NCBI RefSeq assembly: GCF_038024855.1
Contig: NZ_CP139089.1
Location: 1,240,001-1,304,000 of the forward strand
Direction of reading: 5' to 3'
From: Methylocella tundrae
GTDB lineage: Bacteria > Pseudomonadota > Alphaproteobacteria > Rhizobiales > Beijerinckiaceae
DNA length: 64,000 nt
Translations under genes and position numbers: made by a program
Notes under the pieces: model-generated
The model's database searches: none
Seen by the model: the letters and a program-made list of their open reading frames with translations, nothing else
What the model was told of the DNA's origin: nothing
Shown: one piece after another, positions 29,142-38,023 of the stretch
Position numbering within the stretch: the stretch's first letter is position 1
Layout of the letters: each line of letters opens with the position of its first letter

Positions 29142-30059
29142 GTGAGCGGCTCTTTGCCTCCGATCAGCGACGAAGACCTTCATGGCTTCGTCGATGGAGA
29201 AATTCCGCCTGAGCGACGTCGCGCCGTCGAGGCCTTTCTCGCCTCTTCGCCCGCCGACGTCGAACGCGTCGACAGCTGGCGGCGTCAGGGCGACATCATG
29301 CGCGCGGCTTTCGCGCGGGTCGAGGCCGAGTCGCCGCCGCCCTCCCTTTTGCTGCCGAGTCCCGCCCGTAAACGAACCCTCTTCTGTTTGCTTCGGGCGA
29401 GCGCCGATCACCCCGCGAACGGCTCTCAAAGCGCTTCAGATTCGTCGGGGTGGCGTGCGGCCGCCGCTGCGATACAGTCCGGCCTGTTCAAACGGCGATC
29501 CACGCTCGCAGCCTTCGCGGCAGGAGCAATCACGGCGTTTGCCGGCATATTCATCGCCGATCGTCTTCATGGGCCGCCCTTTTCGGATAACATCCACGCG
29601 CCGGCCGCCGACAAAGGCCTGGCCGAGCGCACGCTGTCGGCTCTCTCGGCGTTCAAGCCGTCAAGGATAGCAAACTCATCCAGCGCAGCGGCGGGCAAAC
29701 CAGCCCTCGCGCCGAATCAAAACACGCTCGTCATTCCCAATCTCTCAGCGGCGGGCCTGACGCTCGTCGGCGTTCGCGCCGCCCCGGGGCTCGCAGGCCC
29801 TGAAGCCGACAGCATGCTGTGCCTATTTTACGCCAAGGCGGCAGAGCCGCCCTTCGCGTTATGCGTCGCGCGCGACGGCAACGGCGGCGCGCCGGGTTTC
29901 CATATATCCGGCCAATTCCCAGGCAATGGCGGCGCAAGCGTCATTAGCTGGCGCCAGGCGGACGCCGTCTACTCGCTCGCCGGCGCCGTTCCCGAGGCGA
30001 AATTGCGAGAGCTCGCCAATCGCGTCAGCGCCGAGGTCGCGGCTTTCGACGCGCGGTGA
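29142..30059 (+). CDS. Membrane-bound anti-sigma factor
   Basis: The 305-residue protein begins with the cytoplasmic anti-sigma fold: PISDEDLHGFVDGEIPPERR and then VERVDSWRRQGDIMRAAF. It has no zinc-binding HxxxCxxC motif. One membrane segment follows near residues 120-140 (STLAAFAAGAITAFAGIFIA). The C-terminal half, outside the cytoplasm, is Ala/Gly-rich and ends with a folded-looking SWRQADAVYSLAGAVPEAKL. The GTG start at 29142 has GAAGG upstream. It probably holds the sigma factor at the membrane until a periplasmic signal releases it. Confidence 0.82.
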   Translation: MSGSLPPISDEDLHGFVDGEIPPERRRAVEAFLASSPADVERVDSWRRQGDIMRAAFARVEAESPPPSLLLPSPARKRTLFCLLRASADHPANGSQSASDSSGWRAAAAAIQSGLFKRRSTLAAFAAGAITAFAGIFIADRLHGPPFSDNIHAPAADKGLAERTLSALSAFKPSRIANSSSAAAGKPALAPNQNTLVIPNLSAAGLTLVGVRAAPGLAGPEADSMLCLFYAKAAEPPFALCVARDGNGGAPGFHISGQFPGNGGASVISWRQADAVYSLAGAVPEAKLRELANRVSAEVAAFDAR

Positions 30060-30254
30060 AAGCCCGCCGCCGCCGCTCCAAAAGCAGCCCGCGATTTCTT
30101 TCGCGAAGCCCTTAGAATCCAGAGGCGATCCGAGCCTTTGTCTTCAGAAGCGGATAAGGCATCGCCCTAACAAAATACGATAAGCTTCTAACATGGAAGC
30201 GATTTTCTCATTCAGACAGATGAGACAATCGCTCTCCACAGTGCAGCGGCCCGC

Positions 30255-31661
30255 TTAATTCCAGTTGCGAATGTCGACGAAATGGCCGGCGATCGCCGCC
30301 GCCGCAGCCATGGCTGGCGAAACCAGATGGGTGCGCCCGCGAAAACCTTGACGCCCTTCGAAATTGCGATTCGACGTCGAGGCGCAGCGTTCGCCCGGGG
30401 CGAGCCGGTCGGGATTCATGGCAAGACACATGGAGCAGCCAGGTTCGCGCCATTCGAATCCCGCCTGTTTGAAGATCACGTCGAGGCCCTCCGCCTCAGC
30501 CTGCTGCTTGACGAGGCCGGAGCCTGGCACGACGAGCGCATTGACGCGCGACGAAATATGCTTGCCTTCGATCACTTTCGCTGCGGCGCGCAGATCTTCG
30601 AGACGGCCATTGGTGCACGAGCCGATGAAGACGCGATCGATCGCGATGTCGGTGATCTTCTCACCGCCCTTCAGGCCCATATAATCGAGAGCGCGCGCGA
30701 TCGAGGCGCGTTTGTTCTCGCTCGCGGCCTGATCGGCGCGCGGCACCTCGCCCGTGATCGCGGTGACGTCTTCCGGGCTCGTGCCCCAGGTGACGATCGG
30801 AGGCAGGCTGGCGGCGTCAAGCCGCACCTCTTTATCGAAATGCGCGTTCTCATCGGAGCTCAGGGTCTTCCAATAAGCGACGGCGGCGTCCCAGGCCGCG
30901 CCCTTCGGCGCCTTCGGCCGGTCTTTGAGATAGGCGAAAGTCTTTTCGTCAGGCGCGATGAGACCGGCGCGCGCGCCGCCCTCGATGGTCATGTTGCAGA
31001 CCGTCATACGGCCTTCCATCGAGAGCGAACGGATCGCTTCGCCGGCGTATTCGATGACATGGCCGGTGCCGCCGGCGGTGCCGATCTCGCCGATGATCGC
31101 CAGCACAATGTCTTTCGCGCTGACGCCGTCCGGCAAAACGCCGTCGATGGTGACGCGCATATTCTTCGCCTTGGACTGGATCAGGGTCTGCGTCGCCAGC
31201 ACATGCTCGACCTCGGAGGTGCCGATGCCATGCGCGAGCGCGCCGAAAGCGCCATGCGTCGACGTGTGGCTGTCGCCACACACAATGGTTGCGCCCGGCA
31301 AGGTAAACCCTTGTTCGGGGCCGATAATATGAACGACGCCCTGACGCGGATCGAGTTCGTTGAAATATTCGACGCCGAACTCTTTCGCGTTGAGCGCGAG
31401 CTGCTCCACCTGAACGCGGCTTTCGGGGTCGTCGATGCCCTTCGAGCGGTCGGTCGTCGGAACATTATGGTCGACGACGGCGAGCGTCTTTTCCGGCGCG
31501 CGAAGGCGGCGTCCGCTCAGCCGCAAGCCTTCGAAGGCCTGGGGGCTGGTCACCTCATGGACGAGGTGACGATCGACATAAATGAGGGCCGAACCATCTT
31601 GAGCCTGATGCACCAGATGATCATCCCAGATCTTGTCGTAAAGCGTACGCGGATGTGCCAT
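30255..31661 (-). CDS. leuC: 3-isopropylmalate dehydratase large subunit
   Basis: The 468-residue protein turns 2-isopropylmalate into 3-isopropylmalate with LeuD. The start [20 protein letters not shown] is typical. The 4Fe-4S ligands are Cys in FIGSCTNGR and the pair in [11 protein letters not shown]. Other aconitase-family pieces are [20 protein letters not shown] and NRNFEGRQG. leuD and leuB are not adjacent; leuA is 28 kb away at 59571-61154. Confidence 0.97.
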   Translation of the reverse strand: MAHPRTLYDKIWDDHLVHQAQDGSALIYVDRHLVHEVTSPQAFEGLRLSGRRLRAPEKTLAVVDHNVPTTDRSKGIDDPESRVQVEQLALNAKEFGVEYFNELDPRQGVVHIIGPEQGFTLPGATIVCGDSHTSTHGAFGALAHGIGTSEVEHVLATQTLIQSKAKNMRVTIDGVLPDGVSAKDIVLAIIGEIGTAGGTGHVIEYAGEAIRSLSMEGRMTVCNMTIEGGARAGLIAPDEKTFAYLKDRPKAPKGAAWDAAVAYWKTLSSDENAHFDKEVRLDAASLPPIVTWGTSPEDVTAITGEVPRADQAASENKRASIARALDYMGLKGGEKITDIAIDRVFIGSCTNGRLEDLRAAAKVIEGKHISSRVNALVVPGSGLVKQQAEAEGLDVIFKQAGFEWREPGCSMCLAMNPDRLAPGERCASTSNRNFEGRQGFRGRTHLVSPAMAAAAAIAGHFVDIRNWN

Positions 31662-31796
31662 TTGACGAACCTATGATGCGCCGGATGCGCGCTTTTGAAA
31701 AAAAGTGCTGAAGACGGCAGTTCTTACTCGCAAGATCTGTCGCAGGGAAGTACCCTGCCCTCGATCTTTGATTGCTATATAGGAGCAGAGGACCTA

Positions 31797-32198
31797 ATGC
31801 GCCCGTCGGTTGCGCCCTATTTAACGGTATCCCCTGCACTTGCCGCCATCGCCTATTACACCACCGTCTTCGGGGCCACGCAAAAGTCGATCATGCCAGC
31901 GTTCGACGGGCTGCGGATCATGCACTGCGAACTGTCGATCAATGGAGGCTCGGTGATGCTCGCCGACGCTTTCCCCGAGCTTGGCCATACCCGCATGCCA
32001 ATGCCGGGCGAACTCGTCACGGCGTCCGTCAGCCTCGAATATGCAACGGCGAAGGAGGTCGACGATGTTTTCGCCAAGGCCACGAGCCTTGGCGGCAAGG
32101 CGGAGACCAGCCCGACCAAATCATTCTGGGGAACGCGGTTCGCGACTTTCCGCGACCCCTTCGGCCATCGCTGGATTTTGAACGGGCCGTTAAAGTAG
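31797..32198 (+). CDS. VOC-family (PhnB/glyoxalase-like) protein
   Basis: The 133-residue protein has the paired beta-alpha-beta-beta-beta modules of the vicinal oxygen chelate fold: VSPALAAIAYYTTVFGATQ at the start, GGSVMLADAFPELG in the middle and FATFRDPFGHRWILNGPLK at the end. This is the PhnB/YdcE-like subgroup, whose substrates are mostly unknown. The ATG at 31797 follows AGGAGCAGAGGA; the longer upstream frame is not family-like. It diverges from leuC, and a TATATA lies near 31776. Confidence 0.82.
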   Translation: MRPSVAPYLTVSPALAAIAYYTTVFGATQKSIMPAFDGLRIMHCELSINGGSVMLADAFPELGHTRMPMPGELVTASVSLEYATAKEVDDVFAKATSLGGKAETSPTKSFWGTRFATFRDPFGHRWILNGPLK

Positions 32199-32247
32199 TT
32201 TTCCACCTGGCCCGGGCCGCGCGAGCGACCCGGAGCCTGCAAAAACC

Positions 32248-32697
32248 TCACTCGGCGGCGGGCGCAGCATCCTTCTTGACCTTGGCGGCGGCCTTGGCTT
32301 CCTTTTTCGCCGTTTCGCGGGCGGCCTTGGCGGCGGGAGACTCCATCTTTTCCGCGATGCGGGCCGACTTGCCGCGACGATCGCGTAGATAATAGAGCTT
32401 TGCGCGGCGGACCTTGCCGCGGCGGATCACTTTGATTGATTCGATATTCGGCGAGAAAATCGGAAACACGCGCTCGACGCCCTCGCCGTAGGAAATCTTG
32501 CGGACCGTGAAGCTCTCATTGAGGCCGCCGCCGGTTCTGGCGATGCAGACGCCTTCATAGGCCTGCACGCGGGTGCGCTCACCTTCCTTCACCTTGACGT
32601 TGACGACGACCGTATCGCCCGGCTGGAACTCCGGGATTGTCTTGCCGGCGAGCAGTTTGGCGGCCTGTTCGGCCTCAAGTTCGGCGATGATGTTCAT
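32248..32697 (-). CDS. rplS: 50S ribosomal protein L19
   Basis: The 149-residue protein begins [20 protein letters not shown] and has the L19 core: [20 protein letters not shown], then [20 protein letters not shown] and the basic [20 protein letters not shown]. The last 40 residues are an Ala/Lys-rich tail, as in other alphaproteobacteria. L19 sits at the 30S-50S interface. In many bacteria rplS follows trmD, but that gene is not next to it here. Confidence 0.97.
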   Translation of the reverse strand: MNIIAELEAEQAAKLLAGKTIPEFQPGDTVVVNVKVKEGERTRVQAYEGVCIARTGGGLNESFTVRKISYGEGVERVFPIFSPNIESIKVIRRGKVRRAKLYYLRDRRGKSARIAEKMESPAAKAARETAKKEAKAAAKVKKDAAPAAE

Positions 32698-32776
32698 TTG
32701 AGTAAAGACCTTGTCCTTCCGCCGGATTTTTCCGGCGAGCGTTTTGACGCGCTGTTTTCAATTGAAGGGGTGGTCT

Positions 32777-33607
32777 CTACACGACAGAGGCGGCGTTGTC
32801 GAGATGATGATGATCCATTCCCTCGACAGCCGCCCAAATCCGCGCAAGATCTTCCGGGCGCGACAGCCTATGGTCGCCATCCTTGATCAGCGTCAAGGTC
32901 GCGGGGTCGCCATGCATGTGCTCGATCAAGGTCAGGGCGTGACGCCAGGGCACATCCTCGTCCTGCATGCCTTGCAGGATATGCACGGGGCAATGGCTGC
33001 GGATCGTCGCGTCAAGGAGAAGGTGGCGGCGACCTTCCTCGATGAGTCCGCGGCTGATCGGATCGGGCTCGGGCCGGTAGCGCGATGGTCGAGGCCAGAC
33101 CCCTTTCGCCTTCAGCGCCGCCCGCGCCTTCGCCGGCATCCTGTCCCAGATCAGTTTCTCCGTGAAATCCACAGCCGGCGCGATCAGCACGAGCCCACGC
33201 AGACGCGCGGACTCGCCAGCCGCGAAAAGCGCCCGCGCAGCGAGAAGCGCCAGCCAGCCGCCCATCGACGATCCAATAAGAATTTGCGGGCCCTCGGTCA
33301 GCGCGCGCACTACGGCCAGCGCTTCTTCCAGCCAGAGACCGATCGTCGAATCTTCGAAACACCCCTCCGACTCGCCGTGGCCGGAATAGTCGAAGCGCAC
33401 ATAAGCTCTTCCGGCCTCGCCAGCCGCGCGATCGAGATAGCTCGCCTTTTCGCCGCGCATGATGGAGCGAAACCCGCCAAGCCACACAAGGCCCGCGCCA
33501 TCGCTAGCGGAAGCGGCGCGCCGCAAAAAGGCGATGCGCCGGGCCTTCGCCCCTTCCCCGACATGAAGAAACTGCGGCTCCCCCGGCGCCAAGATCCCGA
33601 TTTGCAA
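32777..33607 (-). CDS. Alpha/beta hydrolase
   Basis: The protein of about 276 residues has the hydrolase pattern: VWLGGFRSIMRGEKASYLDR, YVRFDYSGHGESEG, the nucleophile elbow IGSSMGGWLALLAA (GxSxG) and the catalytic His near the C-terminus in LIKDGDHRLSRPEDL. HILQGMQDEDVPWRHAL should hold the acid. I chose a TTG at 33607 because GGAAGAG lies 6 bases before it, and because ATG starts further upstream (33724 or 33742) would overlap the divergent glycosyltransferase. The family includes small-ester and thioester hydrolases; the substrate is unknown. Confidence 0.78.
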   Translation of the reverse strand: MQIGILAPGEPQFLHVGEGAKARRIAFLRRAASASDGAGLVWLGGFRSIMRGEKASYLDRAAGEAGRAYVRFDYSGHGESEGCFEDSTIGLWLEEALAVVRALTEGPQILIGSSMGGWLALLAARALFAAGESARLRGLVLIAPAVDFTEKLIWDRMPAKARAALKAKGVWPRPSRYRPEPDPISRGLIEEGRRHLLLDATIRSHCPVHILQGMQDEDVPWRHALTLIEHMHGDPATLTLIKDGDHRLSRPEDLARIWAAVEGMDHHHLDNAASVV

Positions 33608-33717
33608 AGCCTGCTCTTCCACCACCCGACGCGCCCGTCTATGCTCGATTCTTCCGGTTGTATCGAGAATTATGGTTCCGCTTTGCAGCCTTTGTTCTTT
33701 GAACGCAGTCACGTTTA

Positions 33718-34941
33718 ATGTCATCAGGCTCAAGCTCACCATTTCGTGACAGGGCGACGCACCCGCTGGCGGGCGTCACCGTGCTCCAGATCGTTCCAGA
33801 CCTCGAGCCCGGCCCCGTCGCCCGCGCGGCGATCGACATCGCTAGTGCTCTGAGCCGCGTCGGCGCTAATGCGCTGGTCGCCAGCCGCGGCGGCGCCCTC
33901 GTCAGCGAGCTGCAGGCCAAGGGCGGCGTCTTCACGCGCTTTCCCGCCGATGCGAGAAACCCCGTGAGCATGGCGCTGAACGTGCGCCGCCTGACGCAAT
34001 TGATCAAATCCGAGCGCGTCGACATCGTTCATGCGCGCTCGCGCGCCCCTGCCTGGGTCGCCTATGGCGCAACGCGCCTCATCAAGACGCCGTTCGTCAC
34101 CAGCTTCCAGGGGTTTTACGCGCGCGGCGGACCGCTCGCCTTGCGCTATAATTCGATCATGGCGCGGGGCGATTCGATCATCGCCGATTCGGCCCATACC
34201 GCGGACCTGATCGTCAATCTCTATCCGGCAGCCAAAGCCAGGGTTCACGTTGTCCTCGGCGGCGTCGATTGCCGCGTTTTTGTGCCGAAGGCCGTTGCGC
34301 CGGCGAGAGTCCAGGCCGTGCGGCGGCTTTGGGGCGCCGCGCCCGACGAGCGCGTGGTGTTGCTGGCGGCCGGCGCACGCGCCTCGAGCAGCTATAAGAG
34401 CCTGATCGAGGCGGTTCTGAGATTGGCCAGCCAGGATGCCGCCGCGACGCTTCTGCGCGAAGCGAAATTCATTATCGCCTGCGACGAGCCCGGCGCCGCC
34501 TTCGCCAAGGAAATTGACGCCGCTATCGCCAAGGCGGGGTTGCAATCCGTGATGCGGCGCAGCGAGATCGGCCCCGACCGGGCCGCCGCCTTGCTTGCGG
34601 CGTCGGCCGTGGTCGCGCTTTCAACCAACCCCGACGCCTTTGCCGGACTTGCGCTCGAGGCGCAGGCAATGGGAGCGCCTGTGATCGTCGGAGCCTCGGG
34701 CGCCGCGTCAGAAACCATTCTCGCGCCGCCCGGCGTCGATGAAACCGCCCGGACCGGCTGGCGGACGCTCCCTGACGAACGGGCGCTCGCCCATGCATTG
34801 AGCGAGACCTTAAGCCTTGGCGCGACGGCGCGCGATCGGCTTTCCTTGCGGGCGCGAGCTCACATCGAATCGCAGTTCTCCATCGAGATGCTGCGATCGC
34901 AGACTCTCAGCGCCTATGCGGCGGCGCGCGGCGACGGCTGA
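33718..34941 (+). CDS. Family 4 glycosyltransferase
   Basis: The 407-residue GT-B protein has VTVLQIVPDLEPGPVARAAI and IVHARSRAPAWVAYGATRLI in the N-terminal half. The C-terminal half has RVVLLAAGARASSSYKSLIE and VVALSTNPDAFAGLALEAQA, where the Glu of the usual EGFGL...EA pattern is replaced by an Asp/Ala stretch but the last EA is kept. It is a retaining transferase, probably for a surface polysaccharide. The gene diverges from the alpha/beta hydrolase, and infC follows it on the same strand. Confidence 0.83.
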   Translation: MSSGSSSPFRDRATHPLAGVTVLQIVPDLEPGPVARAAIDIASALSRVGANALVASRGGALVSELQAKGGVFTRFPADARNPVSMALNVRRLTQLIKSERVDIVHARSRAPAWVAYGATRLIKTPFVTSFQGFYARGGPLALRYNSIMARGDSIIADSAHTADLIVNLYPAAKARVHVVLGGVDCRVFVPKAVAPARVQAVRRLWGAAPDERVVLLAAGARASSSYKSLIEAVLRLASQDAAATLLREAKFIIACDEPGAAFAKEIDAAIAKAGLQSVMRRSEIGPDRAAALLAASAVVALSTNPDAFAGLALEAQAMGAPVIVGASGAASETILAPPGVDETARTGWRTLPDERALAHALSETLSLGATARDRLSLRARAHIESQFSIEMLRSQTLSAYAAARGDG

Positions 34942-34986
34942 TAAGACATTTTTTGCTGGTCTGATTAAATAATGCGCAGACGAAAG

Positions 34987-35003
34987 CGCCACTTTACGTG
35001 GCG
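34987..35003 (+). promoter_or_regulatory. Small hairpin in the infC leader
   Basis: CGCCAC and GTGGCG form a perfect 6-bp stem with a 5-base loop, about 120 bases before the infC start. Its role is unknown; it may be part of the infC 5' leader or a weak end for the upstream glycosyltransferase transcript. Confidence 0.3.
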
Positions 35004-35108
35004 AGCATTGACTTCGTCGGGTAATGAACCGATGTTTTATTTTGAGTCCATTCATTGATGCGGCCATAGGCGGTTTCGCGTCCAGTCTGGATTTGATCAA
35101 TCACCATG

Positions 35109-35125
35109 AAGGAGACAACGCCATT
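35109..35125 (+). promoter_or_regulatory. infC ribosome site and AUU start codon
   Basis: AAGGAG at 35109-35114 is followed after 8 bases by ATT at 35123-35125, in frame with infC. No ATG, GTG or TTG has comparable spacing. AUU is the conserved start of infC in enterobacteria, where it lets IF-3 repress its own translation. Confidence 0.8.
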
Positions 35126-35662
35126 CGCCGTCCGATGAAAGCACCCCCGGTCCCGCAAAAGGACGGGCCACGCATCAACCGCGACATCCGCGCCCGTGAA
35201 ATTCAGTTAATCGACGCCGAAGGCCAAAATCGAGGCGTCGTCGATACGCTCGTAGCGCAGCAATCAGCTGATGAAGCCGGCCTCGATCTCGTCGAGATCG
35301 TTCCCACCGCAAATCCGCCCGTTTGCAAGATTCTCGACTACGGCAAGTTCCGCTTCCTCGAGCAGAAGAAATCGGCCGAGGCCCGGAAGAAGCAGAAGAT
35401 CGTCGAGATCAAGGAAATCAAGCTCCGTCCCGGCATCGACGAGCACGATTACGACACCAAGATGAAGGCCGTCCGGCGCTTCTTCGAAGAGGGCGATAAA
35501 GTCAAGGTGACGCTCCGCTTTCGCGGCCGTGAAATGGCCCATCAGGATCTTGGCTTCAGGCTTCTGGAGCGGGTGAAAACCGAAACCGGGACGATCGCCA
35601 AAGTCGAAGCCGAACCGTCAATGGAGGGGCGCCAGATGGTCATGGTGCTCGCGCCGAAATAA
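35123..35662 (+). CDS. infC: Translation initiation factor IF-3
   Basis: The protein of about 179 residues starts (M)[20 protein letters not shown] when read from the AUU codon, matching the RRP...KDGPR N-terminus of Rhizobiales IF-3. The N-domain has [20 protein letters not shown] and [17 protein letters not shown] basic linker [16 protein letters not shown] leads to the C-domain with [21 protein letters not shown]-3 checks start-codon pairing and keeps 30S subunits free. ATGs at 35024 and 35135 lack ribosome sites. rpmI and rplT do not follow. Confidence 0.95.
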   Translation: MRRPMKAPPVPQKDGPRINRDIRAREIQLIDAEGQNRGVVDTLVAQQSADEAGLDLVEIVPTANPPVCKILDYGKFRFLEQKKSAEARKKQKIVEIKEIKLRPGIDEHDYDTKMKAVRRFFEEGDKVKVTLRFRGREMAHQDLGFRLLERVKTETGTIAKVEAEPSMEGRQMVMVLAPK

Positions 35663-35667
35663 GCGCG

Positions 35668-35687
35668 AGCGGGGCCCTCGCCCCGCT
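35668..35687 (+). terminator. Strong GC hairpin after infC
   Basis: AGCGGGGC and GCCCCGCT pair perfectly around a 4-base loop, 5 bases past the infC stop. There is no T run after it. A second stem with a T run follows at 35751-35773. Confidence 0.45.
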
Positions 35688-35750
35688 TCCAAACAGACTC
35701 GATTCCGCGCTCAAAGAAGCGAGCGTCATCTCGGCGCATGGGCAGCGTCG

Positions 35751-35773
35751 GAGCGCCATCCCGGCGCTCTTTT
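35751..35773 (+). terminator. Intrinsic terminator after infC
   Basis: GAGCGCC and GGCGCTC form a 7-bp stem with a 5-base loop, followed by four T. It lies between the convergent infC and rppH genes and faces the infC direction. Confidence 0.6.
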
Positions 35774-35832
35774 CATGTCTGTCGCCGCTCGGTCAGCGCG
35801 AACGACCCGCCGCCACAAAGAGCCGATTTGGC

Positions 35833-36366
35833 TTAACTGTCGCGTTCGCCCGCCGAGGCTGACGCCGGCGCTGCGAGGTGGACGAAACTTTCGACCACCC
35901 TCTCATAGACGGGACGCTTGAAAGGAATGATCAGATCGACAAGATGGTCGATCGGAGCCCAGCGCCATGCGTCGAATTCCGGCTTCTGGCCGCCGGCCGG
36001 ATTGTCGATATCTATCTCGCCGTCATCGCCTTCAAAGCGCAGGGCGAACCATTTCTGGCGTTGCCCCTGGAAACGGCCTTTCCACGACTTTCTCGAATAT
36101 TCCTCGGGGAGATCGTAAGTATACCAGTCGGGCGATTCAGCGAGAAGGGAGGCTGAATACACGTTGGTCTCCTCGCGCAGCTCCCGCATAGCGGCGTCGA
36201 AGGGATTCTCCCCGGGGTCGATGCCCCCTTGCGGCATTTGCCATTCATGGCCGACGCGCGGCTGCTCGAGCGGCCTTTTCGAGCGTCTGCGGCCGACGAA
36301 CACGAGCCCGTCGCGGTTGAGCAACATGATGCCGACGCACGGACGATAATTCCCAAACTGCGTCAC
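35833..36366 (-). CDS. rppH: RNA pyrophosphohydrolase
   Basis: The 177-residue Nudix enzyme removes pyrophosphate from mRNA 5' ends and so starts their decay. The Nudix box reads [20 protein letters not shown], after [20 protein letters not shown] and EWQMPQ. The lines around [20 protein letters not shown] and [11 protein letters not shown] are those of RppH/IalA. The start is a GTG with GAGAGGCGAGG upstream. It is the last member of the ctpA/rppH neighbourhood known in Rhizobiales. Confidence 0.95.
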   Translation of the reverse strand: MTQFGNYRPCVGIMLLNRDGLVFVGRRRSKRPLEQPRVGHEWQMPQGGIDPGENPFDAAMRELREETNVYSASLLAESPDWYTYDLPEEYSRKSWKGRFQGQRQKWFALRFEGDDGEIDIDNPAGGQKPEFDAWRWAPIDHLVDLIIPFKRPVYERVVESFVHLAAPASASAGERDS

Positions 36367-36535
36367 TGGATAACCTCGCCTCTCATCAAGCCCGAGGGAT
36401 CGCGTCGAACCTGAGCCGCTCGTTGCGAGGTCTTAACCTGCGCTAGGGCGCCTGCGTCTAACGGCGCGACGCTTGAAGTCGAAAGCCCGGCCGCAGGCAG
36501 CTTCAAATATGTTGAACGCTCCCGTCATATGGTCC

Positions 36536-36566
36536 GGAGCGCGATTTCATCAGCAAATCGCGCTCC
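36536..36566. repeat. Perfect 12-bp inverted repeat
   Basis: GGAGCGCGATTT and AAATCGCGCTCC flank the 7-base loop CATCAGC. It lies in the 36367-36679 gap between rppH and ctpA. No T run follows on the minus strand, so it is more like a dispersed palindromic element than a plain terminator. I see no gene in this gap. Confidence 0.65.
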
Positions 36567-36679
36567 TTCTTGTACTGGCGTGATGATCGAAACTGAACCA
36601 TCCCGCTTCTTTTTTGTCGTGCCGCCGAGCTTTTCAGAACCGCACGGCTTTCCCAGTCATGCCAAACGCGCGGCCGGGC

Positions 36680-38023
36680 TTAATTCGGGACTTTCTCGGC
36701 TTCATCGGCCGGTTGCGTCGTCGTCTTGCTCGAGGTCTTCGTCACGCCGCGCAGAATGTCTTCGGCGGCGGCGAGCTGCTTATCATCCTTTTCGTTCGGC
36801 GGAACATAAGCCTGAGATCCGCCCTTCTCATCATCGCCGTTCTTCAGATGACCCTTGAGCGAAGCCTCGCCCTTGGTGTCGTCCTTGCCTTTCAGATCGT
36901 CTGGAACGTCTTCCAGCACGATGACGTCGGGCTCAATGCCCTTCGCCTGAATGGAGCGGCCGGACGGCGTGTAATACCGCGCCGTCGTCAACCGCACGGC
37001 GCCATTGTTCTGGCCGAGCGGAATGATCGTCTGCACTGAACCTTTGCCGAAAGAACGCGTGCCGAGGATCGTCGCGCGCTTGTGATCCTGGAGGGCGCCG
37101 GCGACGATTTCGGAGGCCGACGCCGAACCGCCGTTGATCAGCACCACCAGAGGCTTGCCTTTCGAAAGATCGCCGGGATGAGCGTTATAGCGCATCGACT
37201 CGTCGGCGTTGCGGCCGCGCGTCGAAACAATCTCGCCACGATCGATGAAAGCGTTGGAAACCGCGATCGACTGATCGAGGAGACCGCCCGGGTTATTGCG
37301 CAGATCGAGAATATAACCCTTGAACTTATCAGCCGGGATATCCGTCTGGAATTTCTTGATGGCGTCAACGACGCCGTCGCCGGTCTGTTCGTTGAACTGG
37401 GTGATCCGGATGTAGCCGATATCATCGCCGACCTGGTGCTCGCGAACCGACTTGATCTGAATGACGGCGCGCGTCAGCTTGATGTCCTGGGGATCTTTGT
37501 TCGGCCCGCGCAGCACTTTCAAGGTCACGGCCGTGTTCGGAGCGCCGCGCATTTTGTCAACGGCCTGGTTGAGGGTCAGACCCTGCACATTCTCCCCGTC
37601 GATCGCGGAGATGATGTCGCCCGACAGGATGCCGCCGCGAGAGGCGGGCGTATCGTCAATCGGGGTCACAACCTTGATGAGGCCGTCTTCCTGAGTCACC
37701 TCGATGCCGAGACCGCCGAACTCACCCCGCGTCTGCACCTGCATGTCGCGGAAGCTTTTCGCGTCCATATAGCTCGAATGCGGATCGAGAGAACTCAGCA
37801 TGCCGTTGATCGCGGCCTCGACGAGCTTCTGCTCGTCCGGCTTTTCGACATAATCGGAACGGATTTTTTCGAAGACATCGCCGAAGAGATTGAGATTTCG
37901 ATAGGTATCGGACGCGGCCGCACGCGCCATGCCATCCGAAAACACTCTCGTCTGCGTACCGAGCGTAACAACCGAGGCGCCAAGAACGGCGCCAAGCATG
38001 ACCAGTGAAACCTTCCGCATCAT
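36680..38023 (-). CDS. ctpA: S41 carboxy-terminal processing peptidase
   Basis: The 447-residue periplasmic protease starts MMRKVSLVMLGAVLGASVVT, a signal peptide, at the methionine that overlaps the upstream gene by 4 bases. The N-terminal part has LDPHSSYMDAKSFRDMQVQT; the PDZ domain has TPIDDTPASRGGILSGDIIS. The catalytic Ser lies in INGGSASASEIVAGALQDHK and the Lys in GTRSFGKGSVQTIIPLGQ. The last 80 residues are charged and Lys/Asp-rich. CtpA proteases trim envelope proteins and often work with peptidoglycan enzymes, which suits the coupled EnvC-like gene. Confidence 0.94.
   Translation of the reverse strand: MMRKVSLVMLGAVLGASVVTLGTQTRVFSDGMARAAASDTYRNLNLFGDVFEKIRSDYVEKPDEQKLVEAAINGMLSSLDPHSSYMDAKSFRDMQVQTRGEFGGLGIEVTQEDGLIKVVTPIDDTPASRGGILSGDIISAIDGENVQGLTLNQAVDKMRGAPNTAVTLKVLRGPNKDPQDIKLTRAVIQIKSVREHQVGDDIGYIRITQFNEQTGDGVVDAIKKFQTDIPADKFKGYILDLRNNPGGLLDQSIAVSNAFIDRGEIVSTRGRNADESMRYNAHPGDLSKGKPLVVLINGGSASASEIVAGALQDHKRATILGTRSFGKGSVQTIIPLGQNNGAVRLTTARYYTPSGRSIQAKGIEPDVIVLEDVPDDLKGKDDTKGEASLKGHLKNGDDEKGGSQAYVPPNEKDDKQLAAAEDILRGVTKTSSKTTTQPADEAEKVPN

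Noticed and set aside
34987..35122. A riboswitch or L20-type leader control at infC
   Set aside because: Only one small hairpin is present, and rpmI/rplT do not follow, so there is nothing to support this.
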